A stretch of 64,000 bases of DNA, from the NCBI GenBank assembly GCA_937139155.1, contig CAKZPI010000013.1, positions 62,001 to 126,000 on the forward strand, in the 5' to 3' direction. Positions 8,710 through 16,680 of the stretch are shown piece after piece (positions within the stretch are counted from its first letter, which is position 1; each line of letters begins with the position of its first letter). The translations under genes and the position numbers were made by a program. Source of the stretch: an uncultured Flavobacteriales bacterium. GTDB taxonomy: Bacteria > Bacteroidota > Bacteroidia > Flavobacteriales > JBLHRE01. Under the pieces are notes generated by a model, which was not told the DNA's origin, searched no databases, and was given only the letters and a program-made list of their open reading frames with translations.

Positions 8710-9585
8710 CTAGTTCCTGCGATCAAGCCCCCATAAGAGCTTATTTCGCAGGGTATTGGCAAAGTCTTGGGAGGCCGTTCTCACCAGCTTAACGGTGAAA
8801 GGTGCTTTTTTAAGGCGAATCTCCATTTCTCGGCTCATGGTTTCAGAGCGAGAATCTAGTGAGACCATGAAATTGCTTGACCTTCCTTCAACCCGAATGG
8901 TAATTTCATTGTTGTCAGGTATAACGAAGGGACGGACGTTTAGATTATGCGGGGCTATGGGAGTTATGATGAAATTTTGAGACCCTGGCATTACAATGGG
9001 TCCGCCACAGCTTAAAGAATAGCCTGTAGAGCCCGTAGGTGTTGAAATGATGATTCCGTCAGCCCAATACGAATTCAAGAGCTTTCCGTTGATGAAGGTA
9101 TGAATGGTAATCATGGCCGTGCTCTCTTTATGGGTCACGGTAAACTCATTCAAGCCAAAATTCAGGTCTCCAAACAAACCTTCCTCGGTATCCATTTGAA
9201 TCAAGGCCCTTTCGTCAATGTCAAACCGGTTGGAAAGGAGGTCTTGAATGGCCATGTTTATATCTTTCTTAGCCACATTGGCCAAAAAGCCTAGCCTTCC
9301 GGTATTGATTCCAAGAATGGGTATTTCGGTGTCCCGAACAATGGTAATGGCTTCCAAAATGGTTCCGTCACCGCCAATGCTAAGAAACACGTCTACCCCC
9401 TTCAAGTCTTCAGAGTTGGTAAAGGTTTTATCGTGAAAGCTAAGCTGAAGATTGGCTGAAAGGAAGTCTAGATAGGGACGATAAACCACGACATCTATTC
9501 CATTTTCAAAAAGCTTTGAAAACAGTTCTTCAATGTATGGAATCACCTCTTGGCCAAATTGTTTTCCGAAAACGGCTACGCGCAT
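8710..9585 (-). CDS. nadK: NAD kinase
   Basis: 291 residues. FLSIGGDGTILEA carries the GGDGT diphosphate-binding motif. NELTVTH-like (NEFTVTHKESTAM) and GSTGYSLSCGGP motifs follow in the right order. It phosphorylates NAD to NADP in the cytoplasm. The start codon is 1 nt from the stop of the CBS-domain gene, so both are translated from the same mRNA. It belongs to the conserved CBS-nadK-porG-uppS-bamA block. Confidence 0.97.
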   Translation of the reverse strand: MRVAVFGKQFGQEVIPYIEELFSKLFENGIDVVVYRPYLDFLSANLQLSFHDKTFTNSEDLKGVDVFLSIGGDGTILEAITIVRDTEIPILGINTGRLGFLANVAKKDINMAIQDLLSNRFDIDERALIQMDTEEGLFGDLNFGLNEFTVTHKESTAMITIHTFINGKLLNSYWADGIIISTPTGSTGYSLSCGGPIVMPGSQNFIITPIAPHNLNVRPFVIPDNNEITIRVEGRSSNFMVSLDSRSETMSREMEIRLKKAPFTVKLVRTASQDFANTLRNKLLWGLDRRN

Positions 9586-9586
9586 T

Positions 9587-10249
9587 TTACATGTTTAGGT
9601 AGTTGATAAATTCATCGTACCGGTCGTTCCAGTCATCGCTGAAGCGGTTTTCAGAATACGAAGCTTTGATGGTATAATCATACCGGTCGAAGGTTTGGAT
9701 AACCCTTGACAAGTCGGTTCGGTTGATTTTGAGGGTCAGGTCAATTTTGGTTGAATCAGGATGAATTCCGAGGTAAGATGAAAGGATTCGGGCATCGTTT
9801 GACTCTATGATTTGGGCCACTTCGCTCATTGAAAAGTCGTTGTGGTTAAGTTCCAAAATAAGTATTCCGCCCGGTTCATGAAGGCTGGCCAAATTTGAAA
9901 AAGCCTGAGCCAGATCTGCCAGTAAAATCTGTCCGGAATACACTCCATCTTGTTTGAGAACCGGCACCATGGTGAGTTTTAATTCCGCCGTAAGCCGGAT
10001 GGCCTCGTAAATGTGTTGTTGTTCGTAAACAAAAGGCTTTACAAGAGAGAGCTTATGAGCCCCAATAGACTCTTCCGGAGCGTCCAGAGCCAGGATGTCA
10101 TCTTCCGAAATCAGGCCAAGAAAGTCCTTATTGTTCACAATGGGCAAATGCCCCACCCGGTACTCGTCCATAAGACTTAAAGCAAATAGCCCTGGGTCTG
10201 AGGTTTTCAAGCTAGGAATGTCGTTTACAATGAGTTCTAATGCTAGCAT
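9587..10249 (-). CDS. CBS-domain protein
   Basis: 220 residues from the ATG at 10249 (MLALELIVNDIPS). An alternative TTG at 10267 overlaps the promoter element and is rejected. Two CBS domains occupy residues about 1-125 (the DEYRVGHLPIVNNKDFLGLISEDDIL stretch is typical). The C-terminal part (GGILILELNHNDFSMSEVAQII) resembles an ACT-like beta-alpha fold. CBS pairs bind adenosine nucleotides and sense energy or signalling nucleotides. It is the first gene of the nadK-bamA operon and may act as a sensor for it, but no target is known. Confidence 0.85.
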   Translation of the reverse strand: MLALELIVNDIPSLKTSDPGLFALSLMDEYRVGHLPIVNNKDFLGLISEDDILALDAPEESIGAHKLSLVKPFVYEQQHIYEAIRLTAELKLTMVPVLKQDGVYSGQILLADLAQAFSNLASLHEPGGILILELNHNDFSMSEVAQIIESNDARILSSYLGIHPDSTKIDLTLKINRTDLSRVIQTFDRYDYTIKASYSENRFSDDWNDRYDEFINYLNM

Positions 10250-10264
10250 AATCTTGGTCTTAAG

Positions 10265-10272
10265 CAAACTTA
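10265..10272 (-). promoter_or_regulatory. -7 element of the CBS-nadK-bamA-skp operon
   Basis: TAAGTTTG on the minus strand matches TAnnTTTG and ends 15 nt before the ATG at 10249. It is divergent from and only 8 nt away from the pdxJ -7 element at 10281-10288, so the two promoters share one very short regulatory region. Confidence 0.55.
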
Positions 10273-10280
10273 GTATTTTT

Positions 10281-10288
10281 TAGATTTG
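10281..10288 (+). promoter_or_regulatory. -7 element of pdxJ, 6 nt before the start codon
   Basis: TAGATTTG matches TAnnTTTG. Only CCACCT separates it from the pdxJ ATG at 10295, so the transcript would begin at or next to the start codon. A TTG occurs at 10254-10256, 24 nt upstream, slightly outside the usual spacing. Confidence 0.5.
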
Positions 10289-10294
10289 CCACCT

Positions 10295-11011
10295 ATGAAT
10301 ACCCAGTTAAGTGTTAACATAAATAAGGTGGCTACCCTTAGAAACGCTCGGGGCGGAAATGTTCCGAACCTGTTTCAAGTGGCTCAGGATGCGGTTCGTT
10401 TTGGAGCCCAAGGCATTACCGTACACCCTCGTCCTGACGAAAGGCATATCCGCTATCAGGATGTACGAGATTTATCCGGAAACCTATCGGTTGAATTCAA
10501 TATTGAAGGATATCCCTCTCAAGAATTCCTGAACTTGGTAAAGGAAAACAAACCTGAACAGGTTACCTTGGTGCCTGACCCTCCTGGTGTTCTAACTTCC
10601 AATGCGGGCTGGAAAGTATCTGAGCAGAAAGACTTTCTAAAGCCTATTGTAGAAGAGTTAAAGTCTTTGGGCATGCGGGTAAGTCTTTTCATGGACCCCC
10701 TTGAGGAGGAAATTAAACTGGTGCATGAAACTGGGGCAGATCGTGTTGAATTGTATACTGAGGCTTACGCCGACGGATTTTCAAAAGATCCTGAAAGCGC
10801 TATTGCACCCTATGTTCGGGCCGCTGAATGGGTGCAAAATCAAGGGCTTGGATTAAATGCCGGGCATGACCTCGACCTGAAGAATTTAAAGTACTTTGCC
10901 CAAAACATTCCGGGACTCTTGGAAGTTAGCATTGGACATGCCTTGATTTCGGATGCCCTTTATTATGGCCTGGAAAACACCATTCAACTTTATTTGAAAC
11001 AATTGAAATGA
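10295..11011 (+). CDS. pdxJ: Pyridoxine 5'-phosphate synthase
   Basis: 238 residues. The N-terminal LSVNINKVATLRNARGG and the following GAQGITVHPRPDERHI contain the family's conserved phosphate- and substrate-binding residues. EFNIEGYPS and LVPDPPGVLTS segments follow, and the C-terminal LLEVSIGHALISDAL closes the TIM barrel. It joins 1-deoxyxylulose 5-phosphate with amino-acetone phosphate to make vitamin B6; the deoxyxylulose phosphate comes from dxs (24809-26734). An upstream TTG frame extension overlaps the promoter and is rejected. Its stop overlaps the next ATG by 4 nt. Confidence 0.97.
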   Translation: MNTQLSVNINKVATLRNARGGNVPNLFQVAQDAVRFGAQGITVHPRPDERHIRYQDVRDLSGNLSVEFNIEGYPSQEFLNLVKENKPEQVTLVPDPPGVLTSNAGWKVSEQKDFLKPIVEELKSLGMRVSLFMDPLEEEIKLVHETGADRVELYTEAYADGFSKDPESAIAPYVRAAEWVQNQGLGLNAGHDLDLKNLKYFAQNIPGLLEVSIGHALISDALYYGLENTIQLYLKQLK

Positions 11012-11772
11012 ACCAACTTCACTCAAAAATCATCGGACAAGGTGAGCCCATGATCATTCTTCATGGCTTGTTTGGAATGCTTGATAATTGGCAACGCTAC
11101 GGAAAAATCTGGTCTGACCGTTTCGAGGTTCATTTGGTAGATCAACGCAACCACGGAAGGTCATTTCACTCTGAACGGTTTGATTACGCCGCCATGGCTC
11201 ATGATTTATTGCTTTACATGGACCAGCATCAAATTCCGAGGGCTACCATTTTGGGGCATTCCATGGGCGGAAAAACAGCCATGCTCCATGCCTGTGTAAA
11301 CCCTGACCGGATCAACCGCCTCATCATTGTTGACATTGCCCCGAAATATTACCCTCCCCACCATCAAGAAATTTTAAAAGCCCTTCATTCCGTTGAAGTT
11401 AAAAAATTGGAAGGCCGAGCCGATGCCGATAAGGTCATGGCAGAACACCTTCCTCAGTTTGGGGTAAGGCAGTTTCTATTGAAAAACCTCTACTGGAAAA
11501 CCGATAAACAGTTGGATTGGCGATTTAATCTCAAAGAGATTTCAGAAAATATTGAAAATGTAGGCACTGCCTTGAATAACGGATTAAGATTCAAGGGCCC
11601 AACCCTCTTCATCCGCGGTGAGAAAAGCGATTATGTACTTCCCCAAGACTATGGTTTGATCCATACCCATTTCCCAAATGCAGAGATTCGAACGGTAGAA
11701 AAGGCAGGACACTGGGTACATGCCGAAAACCCTCAAGAATTTGAAGCCACTGTAAACGGATTCTTGGCATAA
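11008..11772 (+). CDS. Alpha/beta hydrolase (YbfF-like esterase)
   Basis: 254 residues. The oxyanion-hole region ILHGLFGMLDNW, VDQRNHGRS, the nucleophile elbow GHSMGGKTA and a C-terminal KAGHWVHAENP carrying the catalytic His give a complete hydrolase triad. It is close in size and motifs to YbfF-type carboxylesterases. The physiological ester is unknown. It is translationally coupled to pdxJ (ATGA overlap) and followed after 1 nt by an M23 peptidase gene. Confidence 0.88.
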   Translation: MNQLHSKIIGQGEPMIILHGLFGMLDNWQRYGKIWSDRFEVHLVDQRNHGRSFHSERFDYAAMAHDLLLYMDQHQIPRATILGHSMGGKTAMLHACVNPDRINRLIIVDIAPKYYPPHHQEILKALHSVEVKKLEGRADADKVMAEHLPQFGVRQFLLKNLYWKTDKQLDWRFNLKEISENIENVGTALNNGLRFKGPTLFIRGEKSDYVLPQDYGLIHTHFPNAEIRTVEKAGHWVHAENPQEFEATVNGFLA

Positions 11773-11773
11773 T

Positions 11774-12430
11774 ATGGAAGAGTTTTTCCCGGTACTTGAT
11801 ATGAATCTAGACAGCCCTGACTGGGTTCAAATTGACCTTTCAGGACATAGCTATGAATTGCCCCCCTCTCCTGTATCTACAGCAGAATTAGACCGCTTTA
11901 TTCAAAGGCAAATTAAGGATCAAGGTGGAAAGTACGGTATTGGAGGCTATTTAGAAGACCGAAACAAACTTTACTCACGAGGTGAAGGCTTTGAAACCAA
12001 GGAAGGAGAAGTTCGGCGCATTCACCTGGGTATTGACCTTTGGGCCCCAGAGGGCACTCCCGTTTATTCTCCTTTAGACGCTCGGGTTCATAGCCTAGCA
12101 AACAATAGTAGTTTTGGAAATTACGGAGGCACCCTAATCCTGGAAGCTAGGAATACCAAAATCCCAATTTATTTCCTCTTCGGTCACCTGAGGGCCAATA
12201 TCATTCACGATTGGAGGCCTGGAGATTTTATATCCAAGGGACAAAAACTATCTGAATTGGGCGGACCGGAAGAAAATGTTGGTTGGCCTCCCCATCTTCA
12301 TTTTCAATGCATCCACAAGCTTCATGGAAAGACAGGAGACTACCCAGGAGTTTGCACCCTAAGCGCACAGCCTTTTTACAAGACTAATTGTCCCGACCCA
12401 AATTTCTGCCTTGGCTCACCCATTCTATGA
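11774..12430 (+). CDS. M23-family (LytM-like) metallopeptidase without a signal peptide
   Basis: 218 residues. HLGID carries the His and Asp zinc ligands, and PPHLHFQ the remaining His pair, so all LytM zinc residues are present. The N-terminus (MEEFFPVLDMNLDSPDW) shows no signal peptide or membrane helix, which is unusual for an enzyme expected to cut peptidoglycan peptides outside the cell. Similar domains occur fused to aminotransferases or phosphotransferases in other bacteria, so a cytosolic or non-wall substrate is possible. It is the third gene of the pdxJ operon. Confidence 0.8.
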   Translation: MEEFFPVLDMNLDSPDWVQIDLSGHSYELPPSPVSTAELDRFIQRQIKDQGGKYGIGGYLEDRNKLYSRGEGFETKEGEVRRIHLGIDLWAPEGTPVYSPLDARVHSLANNSSFGNYGGTLILEARNTKIPIYFLFGHLRANIIHDWRPGDFISKGQKLSELGGPEENVGWPPHLHFQCIHKLHGKTGDYPGVCTLSAQPFYKTNCPDPNFCLGSPIL

Positions 12431-12434
12431 TTTC

Positions 12435-12460
12435 TAAGCCTTTTTCAAGCCGGCTTTTTT
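12435..12460 (+). terminator. Probable terminator after the pdxJ-hydrolase-M23 operon
   Basis: AAGCC, an 11-nt loop and GGCTT followed by a T run form a short hairpin a few bases after the M23 stop codon. An overlapping alternative pairing (AGCCG with CGGCT at 12464) also exists. The stems are short, so strength is uncertain. Confidence 0.45.
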
Positions 12461-12464
12461 CGGC

Positions 12465-12472
12465 TAGCTTTG
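12465..12472 (+). promoter_or_regulatory. -7 element of osmC
   Basis: TAGCTTTG matches TAnnTTTG and ends 15 nt before the ATG at 12488, immediately downstream of the preceding operon's hairpin. Confidence 0.5.
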
Positions 12473-12487
12473 TAAAAACCCAAATTC

Positions 12488-12895
12488 ATGACTTCCGTAG
12501 TAATTTATAAAGGAGACCTCCGAACCGAGCTCATCCATCTCAAGTCCGATCAGTTGGTGGAAAACGATGCCCCCACAGATAATAATGGAAAGGGGCAGCG
12601 GTTTTCGCCCACCGATATAGTAGCCACATCTCTGGCATCGTGCATGCTTACCGTAATGGGCATTAAGGCTCAATCTATGAACCAGGAGACTCTTATGTTA
12701 GGCGCTAAGGCAGATGTGAAAAAAACCATGGCCTCCGAACCTAGAAGAATCTCAAAAATTGAGGTAAATATTACCATGGCCAAAAAAGCCAGCGATAAGG
12801 AGAAGTCTATTCTTGAAAACACAGCCAAAACTTGCCCGGTGGCCAAAAGCCTTCACCCAGACATTGAGCAAGTTCTACAATTTAAATGGGTTTAG
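12488..12895 (+). CDS. OsmC-family peroxide reductase-like protein
   Basis: 135 residues. The family's two redox cysteines appear in ASCMLTVMG and in the C-terminal KTCPVAKSLHPDIE segment, and the Arg/Glu-bearing N-terminal strand is present. OsmC/Ohr proteins reduce organic or fatty-acid hydroperoxides using these thiols. It is closer to the OsmC/YhfA type than to Ohr in length. It is monocistronic and converges with the Orr-type racemase gene, overlapping its end by 4 nt. Confidence 0.85.
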   Translation: MTSVVIYKGDLRTELIHLKSDQLVENDAPTDNNGKGQRFSPTDIVATSLASCMLTVMGIKAQSMNQETLMLGAKADVKKTMASEPRRISKIEVNITMAKKASDKEKSILENTAKTCPVAKSLHPDIEQVLQFKWV

Positions 12896-13962
12896 GCCAA
12901 TTCCTTGGCGATGTAATTCGAGTTTAAGATTCCCAAGGCGCCCATGTATTTCATTTGAAAGGAAACCAAATCTCCAACCTTGTATTTTCCTGGGTCTTCC
13001 CCAAAGTCAATCACCAACATATCAGAGGACGCTCCTACAATTTCAACCCGTTTGTCGCGGGGAATGAGAAATTCCGGATTAATATCCAGAAGGCCGATGT
13101 CTAAAAGGGCCCGGTAGGAGGTTTTTCCGTAATCTTCTTCATTGATCTCAAAGTTTTCCCCGGAAGGGTTTTCAGCCATTTCACCCACAGGCACCTTTGG
13201 CTTTTCAGTTAGCTCAATGATTTCAGCATATAAGGTGAAAACATCCTGCTTCATATGTTTATAGCCCTTGCCGGTAAAAAGGTTGTTCCCGAAGAAAAGA
13301 GCCTCCCCTACCCGAAAATGGTTCACCGCCTTGGGCAATTGTTTTCTCAAAAGAAGGGGAATCACAACCGAGGTTCCCCCTGAAATGAAAGGAATATGCT
13401 TGTTGAATTTGGCTTCAATCAATTGCTCATACAAGCTCAATTGAACCAGCTTATCGGTACTCGGCATTACCCCATGCAGACAGTTCAAATTGGTTCCGAG
13501 GCCAATTACTTCAATGTTTGGAAGATCAAATACCTCGGCGTAAAAACTCAAGAGTTCGTTTCCCAAAACCCCTTCTCTAAGGTCGCCCATTTCTACCATG
13601 ATGATGACCTTATGGTTTTTTCCTTGCCGAACCGCCTCTTTTGAAAGAAGCTCCATGGTTACCAGTTCCGTATTAAAGCTTACGTCGGCATAAGAAACCA
13701 CCGACCGGATGGCTCGTTTTGCAGGAGGTTTTATGTAAACCGTCTGTACTGATGAGTCTAAAGCTTTGACGGCTTTTAAGTTTGAAATTCTTGAATCGTG
13801 AATTTCATTAATGCCTAAGTTTAAGAGTTCTTGGAGGTAGGCTTTATTTCCACAAAGAAGTTTTGCTACCACGCCCCATTCAATTCCATTCTGCTTAAAC
13901 TTCTTGTCTAAGTATTTGTAATTATGGGCCAAGCTTGCTCTTTTGAGTTGTATAAAGGCCAT
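12892..13962 (-). CDS. Alanine/ornithine racemase (Orr/YhfX)-type PLP enzyme
   Basis: 356 residues. The N-terminal TIM barrel has the PLP-binding Lys in GVVAKLLCGN, then the ELLNLGINEIHDSRISN motif typical of the Orr/YhfX branch, TNLNCLHG and the phosphate-binding FISGGTSVV. A C-terminal beta domain follows (KVGDLVSFQMKYMGAL). This branch includes ornithine racemase, so amino-acid racemisation is likely, but the substrate is uncertain. It is the last gene of a five-gene operon, 3 nt after alr, so the cell makes two different racemases from one mRNA. Confidence 0.85.
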   Translation of the reverse strand: MAFIQLKRASLAHNYKYLDKKFKQNGIEWGVVAKLLCGNKAYLQELLNLGINEIHDSRISNLKAVKALDSSVQTVYIKPPAKRAIRSVVSYADVSFNTELVTMELLSKEAVRQGKNHKVIIMVEMGDLREGVLGNELLSFYAEVFDLPNIEVIGLGTNLNCLHGVMPSTDKLVQLSLYEQLIEAKFNKHIPFISGGTSVVIPLLLRKQLPKAVNHFRVGEALFFGNNLFTGKGYKHMKQDVFTLYAEIIELTEKPKVPVGEMAENPSGENFEINEEDYGKTSYRALLDIGLLDINPEFLIPRDKRVEIVGASSDMLVIDFGEDPGKYKVGDLVSFQMKYMGALGILNSNYIAKELA

Positions 13963-13965
13963 GGT

Positions 13966-15117
13966 TTAAGGTATTATGGTTCTGGGTATGTCTGCCGGAA
14001 TCCTTGTTAAGAGTTCATAGTTCAATTGGTTGGAAATATCACTAAACGAAGATACGGGAATCTCTTTATCTTCTTGATTTCCAACAAGAATTGCCTCATC
14101 CCCCACTTCCACACCGGGAATATGGCTAATGTCAACCGTTAAAAGGTTCATATTGATGATGCCCGCCACCGGGGCATAATGTCCGTTTACAATTACCCGA
14201 CTTTGGTTGCTTAAAGACCTGCTGTATCCGTATGCATAACCCACGGGTATGGTTGCCAGAACCTTCGGAGCGTCCGTAAGATAGGACGTGCCATAGCCCA
14301 CAAACTGGTTCACCTTTACCTCCTTTATGCTCATGACCTCCGACTTCCATGTAATTAGTCTTTCAAGAGGGTCCTCTTGGTTTCGTTTTGACTGAAGGTA
14401 ATGAATCATGATTTCCTGGCTGGGCCAGAATCCGTATTGGAGAATTCCCACCCGTACCATGTCAAAGCAGGTTTTTGGGTAACGAATCATGGCAGCGGAG
14501 CAGGCTGCATGGGCCTTTGCTGCCCGAATCTCATTTTGGTCTAAATAATTTTTAAGTTTTCGGAAGGACTTGATTTGGTTTTGAACCCGAACGTGATTGG
14601 CAATGCTTTCCGCCCCAGCGAAATGGGTGCATATTCCTTCAATCTCAATGTTATGGGAATTTGCCTTGATCAATCCTATGGCTTCCGGGAGGTCTTTTCT
14701 GGAAAGGCCCGTACGGTTCATGCCCGTTTCTACCTCTAGGTGAATTCGGGCGGTTACATTCAAATCATAAACCAGAGGGATTAGCTTTTTAAGCCGATGA
14801 AGGTCCGAAACGAAAAATTGTATTTCTCGATCAATTACCCACGAAAGCTGGTCGGCGGGTACATGCCCCATGATCATGATTTCTGAATCTTTCTTTCTAG
14901 ATTCATAAACCCTTTTGGCCTCGTGTGCATTGAATACCGAAAAATGATTTACCCCACATTCTTCTGCCATGGGCACAAAAACATTGATTCCATGCCCGTA
15001 GGCATTTCCTTTCACCACTGACGACAAGGAACTTTCCTCACCATGGAAGCCTTTGATCAATTCCAGGTTTTTCTGGTATGCTGATTTTGAAATGGTGATC
15101 TTCGAGCTATGCTCCAT
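13966..15117 (-). CDS. alr: Alanine racemase
   Basis: 383 residues from MEHSSKITISKSAYQKN. Longer starts lie deep within the upstream gene. SVVKGNAYGHG holds the PLP Lys (with Gly in place of the more usual Ala), VGYGTSYLT the catalytic Tyr of the second domain, and MVRVGILQYGFWP the conserved Arg-Gly-Tyr region. It interconverts L- and D-alanine for peptidoglycan synthesis, or for catabolism of D-alanine. The gene overlaps the preceding amidohydrolase by 11 nt. Whether it is the only Alr of the cell cannot be seen; the operon context favours a catabolic role. Confidence 0.92.
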   Translation of the reverse strand: MEHSSKITISKSAYQKNLELIKGFHGEESSLSSVVKGNAYGHGINVFVPMAEECGVNHFSVFNAHEAKRVYESRKKDSEIMIMGHVPADQLSWVIDREIQFFVSDLHRLKKLIPLVYDLNVTARIHLEVETGMNRTGLSRKDLPEAIGLIKANSHNIEIEGICTHFAGAESIANHVRVQNQIKSFRKLKNYLDQNEIRAAKAHAACSAAMIRYPKTCFDMVRVGILQYGFWPSQEIMIHYLQSKRNQEDPLERLITWKSEVMSIKEVKVNQFVGYGTSYLTDAPKVLATIPVGYAYGYSRSLSNQSRVIVNGHYAPVAGIINMNLLTVDISHIPGVEVGDEAILVGNQEDKEIPVSSFSDISNQLNYELLTRIPADIPRTIIP

Positions 15118-16228
15118 GTTTTTTGCTAAGCTTTTCCAAGGTTTTATAAAATACCATGCTCCCCCTTTCTTGAATTTCATCCGGAAAATCATAATTCGGA
15201 TAATGAAGATTGGGTTGATTTACCCCCGAGCCTAGACCAAACAATAAGCTTGGACAAACGGATTTAAAATGGCCAAAATCTTCACTCCACCGGAAGGGTT
15301 GATCTAAGGTTTCCAAAGGAAAACCTTCTTCTGTACAAACCGCCTTCAAAGTCTCGAATAAATCGGCGTGGTTCCCGGTTAATGGAAAAGGGTCTGCCTT
15401 TTCATGCTCTACCTTTACTCCCAACTTACCACCTTCATTAACAGCCAATTCAATCAAATCTTGAACTGATTGGTTCAAATCGGATTCAGAGGCCGACCTC
15501 AGGGTAATGGACCAGGTGCCGAGACCTGGATTTATGCCAAAATCCGGACTTCCAATTTCTGTATGCACAGGGGTTGCAATGACCGTTTCAGGGCATTTTT
15601 CATACACCCAGTCAAAGAGTTTATGGACCAGTTTATTTGGAGAGTTTCCGAGTTCGGGGAAGGCGGCATGAGAGGTAGAACCTAGAAACCTAAATTTTAA
15701 GCCCACCGAAATCATGCACATGGTTCCGGGTCGGGCAGAAATGCTTGCCAAATCTTGACCTGGAATGTTGTGAAGGGCTAGGGCTGATTTAAGGTTCAGG
15801 TTTTGAAAGGCATCCGACTTGATTACCTCCAGGGCTCCTTTTCCGGTTTCTTCAGCAGGCTGAAAGAGTAGAACAGGCGACAATCCTTCAATGGGTTCTT
15901 GCATTAGTTTTTCAGCCAGTCCCAATAAAATGCTCATATGCCCGTCGTGTCCGCAAGCATGCATTTTACCTGGAATTGTGGACCTATGATCAAAGGTATT
16001 TCGTTCAGGAATGGGTAATGCGTCTAATTCGCAGCGGACCATGATTTGGGTATTTTCACGTCCTTGCGGAAAGGCTAAAATTCCATGGCCACCAATTCCG
16101 GTTTCAAGATCTTGAATTCCGAGTCGGCCTAAAATGCTTTCAATTTTTTGGGCAGTATCCTTTTCTTCCCCCGAGATTTCCGGGAATTTATGAAGCTGTT
16201 TGCGGATGTCTGCTAAATTTAAGTTCAT
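15107..16228 (-). CDS. M20D-family amidohydrolase (N-acyl-amino-acid hydrolase-like)
   Basis: 373 residues. MHACGHDGHMSILLGLA gives the metal-binding CGHDGH cluster and FQPAEETGKGALEVI the catalytic Glu pair; SLLFGLGSG and a late His (LHYPNYDFPDE) complete the site. Members cleave N-acyl amino acids, hippurate or related amides in the cytoplasm. Start ATGA overlap with the GNAT gene and overlap with alr indicate tight translational coupling. The likely product is a free amino acid that the two downstream racemases can act on. Confidence 0.9.
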   Translation of the reverse strand: MNLNLADIRKQLHKFPEISGEEKDTAQKIESILGRLGIQDLETGIGGHGILAFPQGRENTQIMVRCELDALPIPERNTFDHRSTIPGKMHACGHDGHMSILLGLAEKLMQEPIEGLSPVLLFQPAEETGKGALEVIKSDAFQNLNLKSALALHNIPGQDLASISARPGTMCMISVGLKFRFLGSTSHAAFPELGNSPNKLVHKLFDWVYEKCPETVIATPVHTEIGSPDFGINPGLGTWSITLRSASESDLNQSVQDLIELAVNEGGKLGVKVEHEKADPFPLTGNHADLFETLKAVCTEEGFPLETLDQPFRWSEDFGHFKSVCPSLLFGLGSGVNQPNLHYPNYDFPDEIQERGSMVFYKTLEKLSKKHGA

Positions 16229-16680
16229 GAGCGTTTTAAACGCATTTCGAGGTATGGATTGGTGAATCCCATTTTCTCATAGAGAAATTTCGCCGGATTA
16301 TTGGCTTCCACGTGCAAGGCAATATCGCCTTTGCTCACCTTAATGGCATGCTCCATGAGCTGCTTACCTAGGCCCTTTCCTCGTTGGGAAGGATCTACGG
16401 CAATGTACACCAAAATGTTTTCAGGAATGTATCCGGTCATACCTGTATTGTTCAGTACAACAGCGCCCACAATATCATCATTTTCAAGGGCTAAGATTAT
16501 ATTCCCTCCGGTTCCATTAAAAACATAGTCTAAACATTTTAGCACATCTTCCTTTTTATCGCCATATTCTTCCAGGGCCTTTACCAGGAAGTCTGAAATT
16601 CGATCGTTGGTATGAAGTCCGCAAGGACCCGAATGGGCGTTTAGGGTTTTGAATCCGGTCTTTTTCATCGTTGTGTTCAT
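16225..16680 (-). CDS. GNAT-family N-acetyltransferase
   Basis: 151 residues. Acetyl-CoA-binding motif VDPSQRGKGLGKQLMEHA followed by HVEANNPAKFLYEKMGF is the standard GNAT core. It overlaps both neighbours by 4 nt, between a sodium symporter and an amidohydrolase. The context suggests it acetylates an amino acid or amine handled by this operon, but the acceptor is unknown. Confidence 0.85.
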   Translation of the reverse strand: MNTTMKKTGFKTLNAHSGPCGLHTNDRISDFLVKALEEYGDKKEDVLKCLDYVFNGTGGNIILALENDDIVGAVVLNNTGMTGYIPENILVYIAVDPSQRGKGLGKQLMEHAIKVSKGDIALHVEANNPAKFLYEKMGFTNPYLEMRLKRS

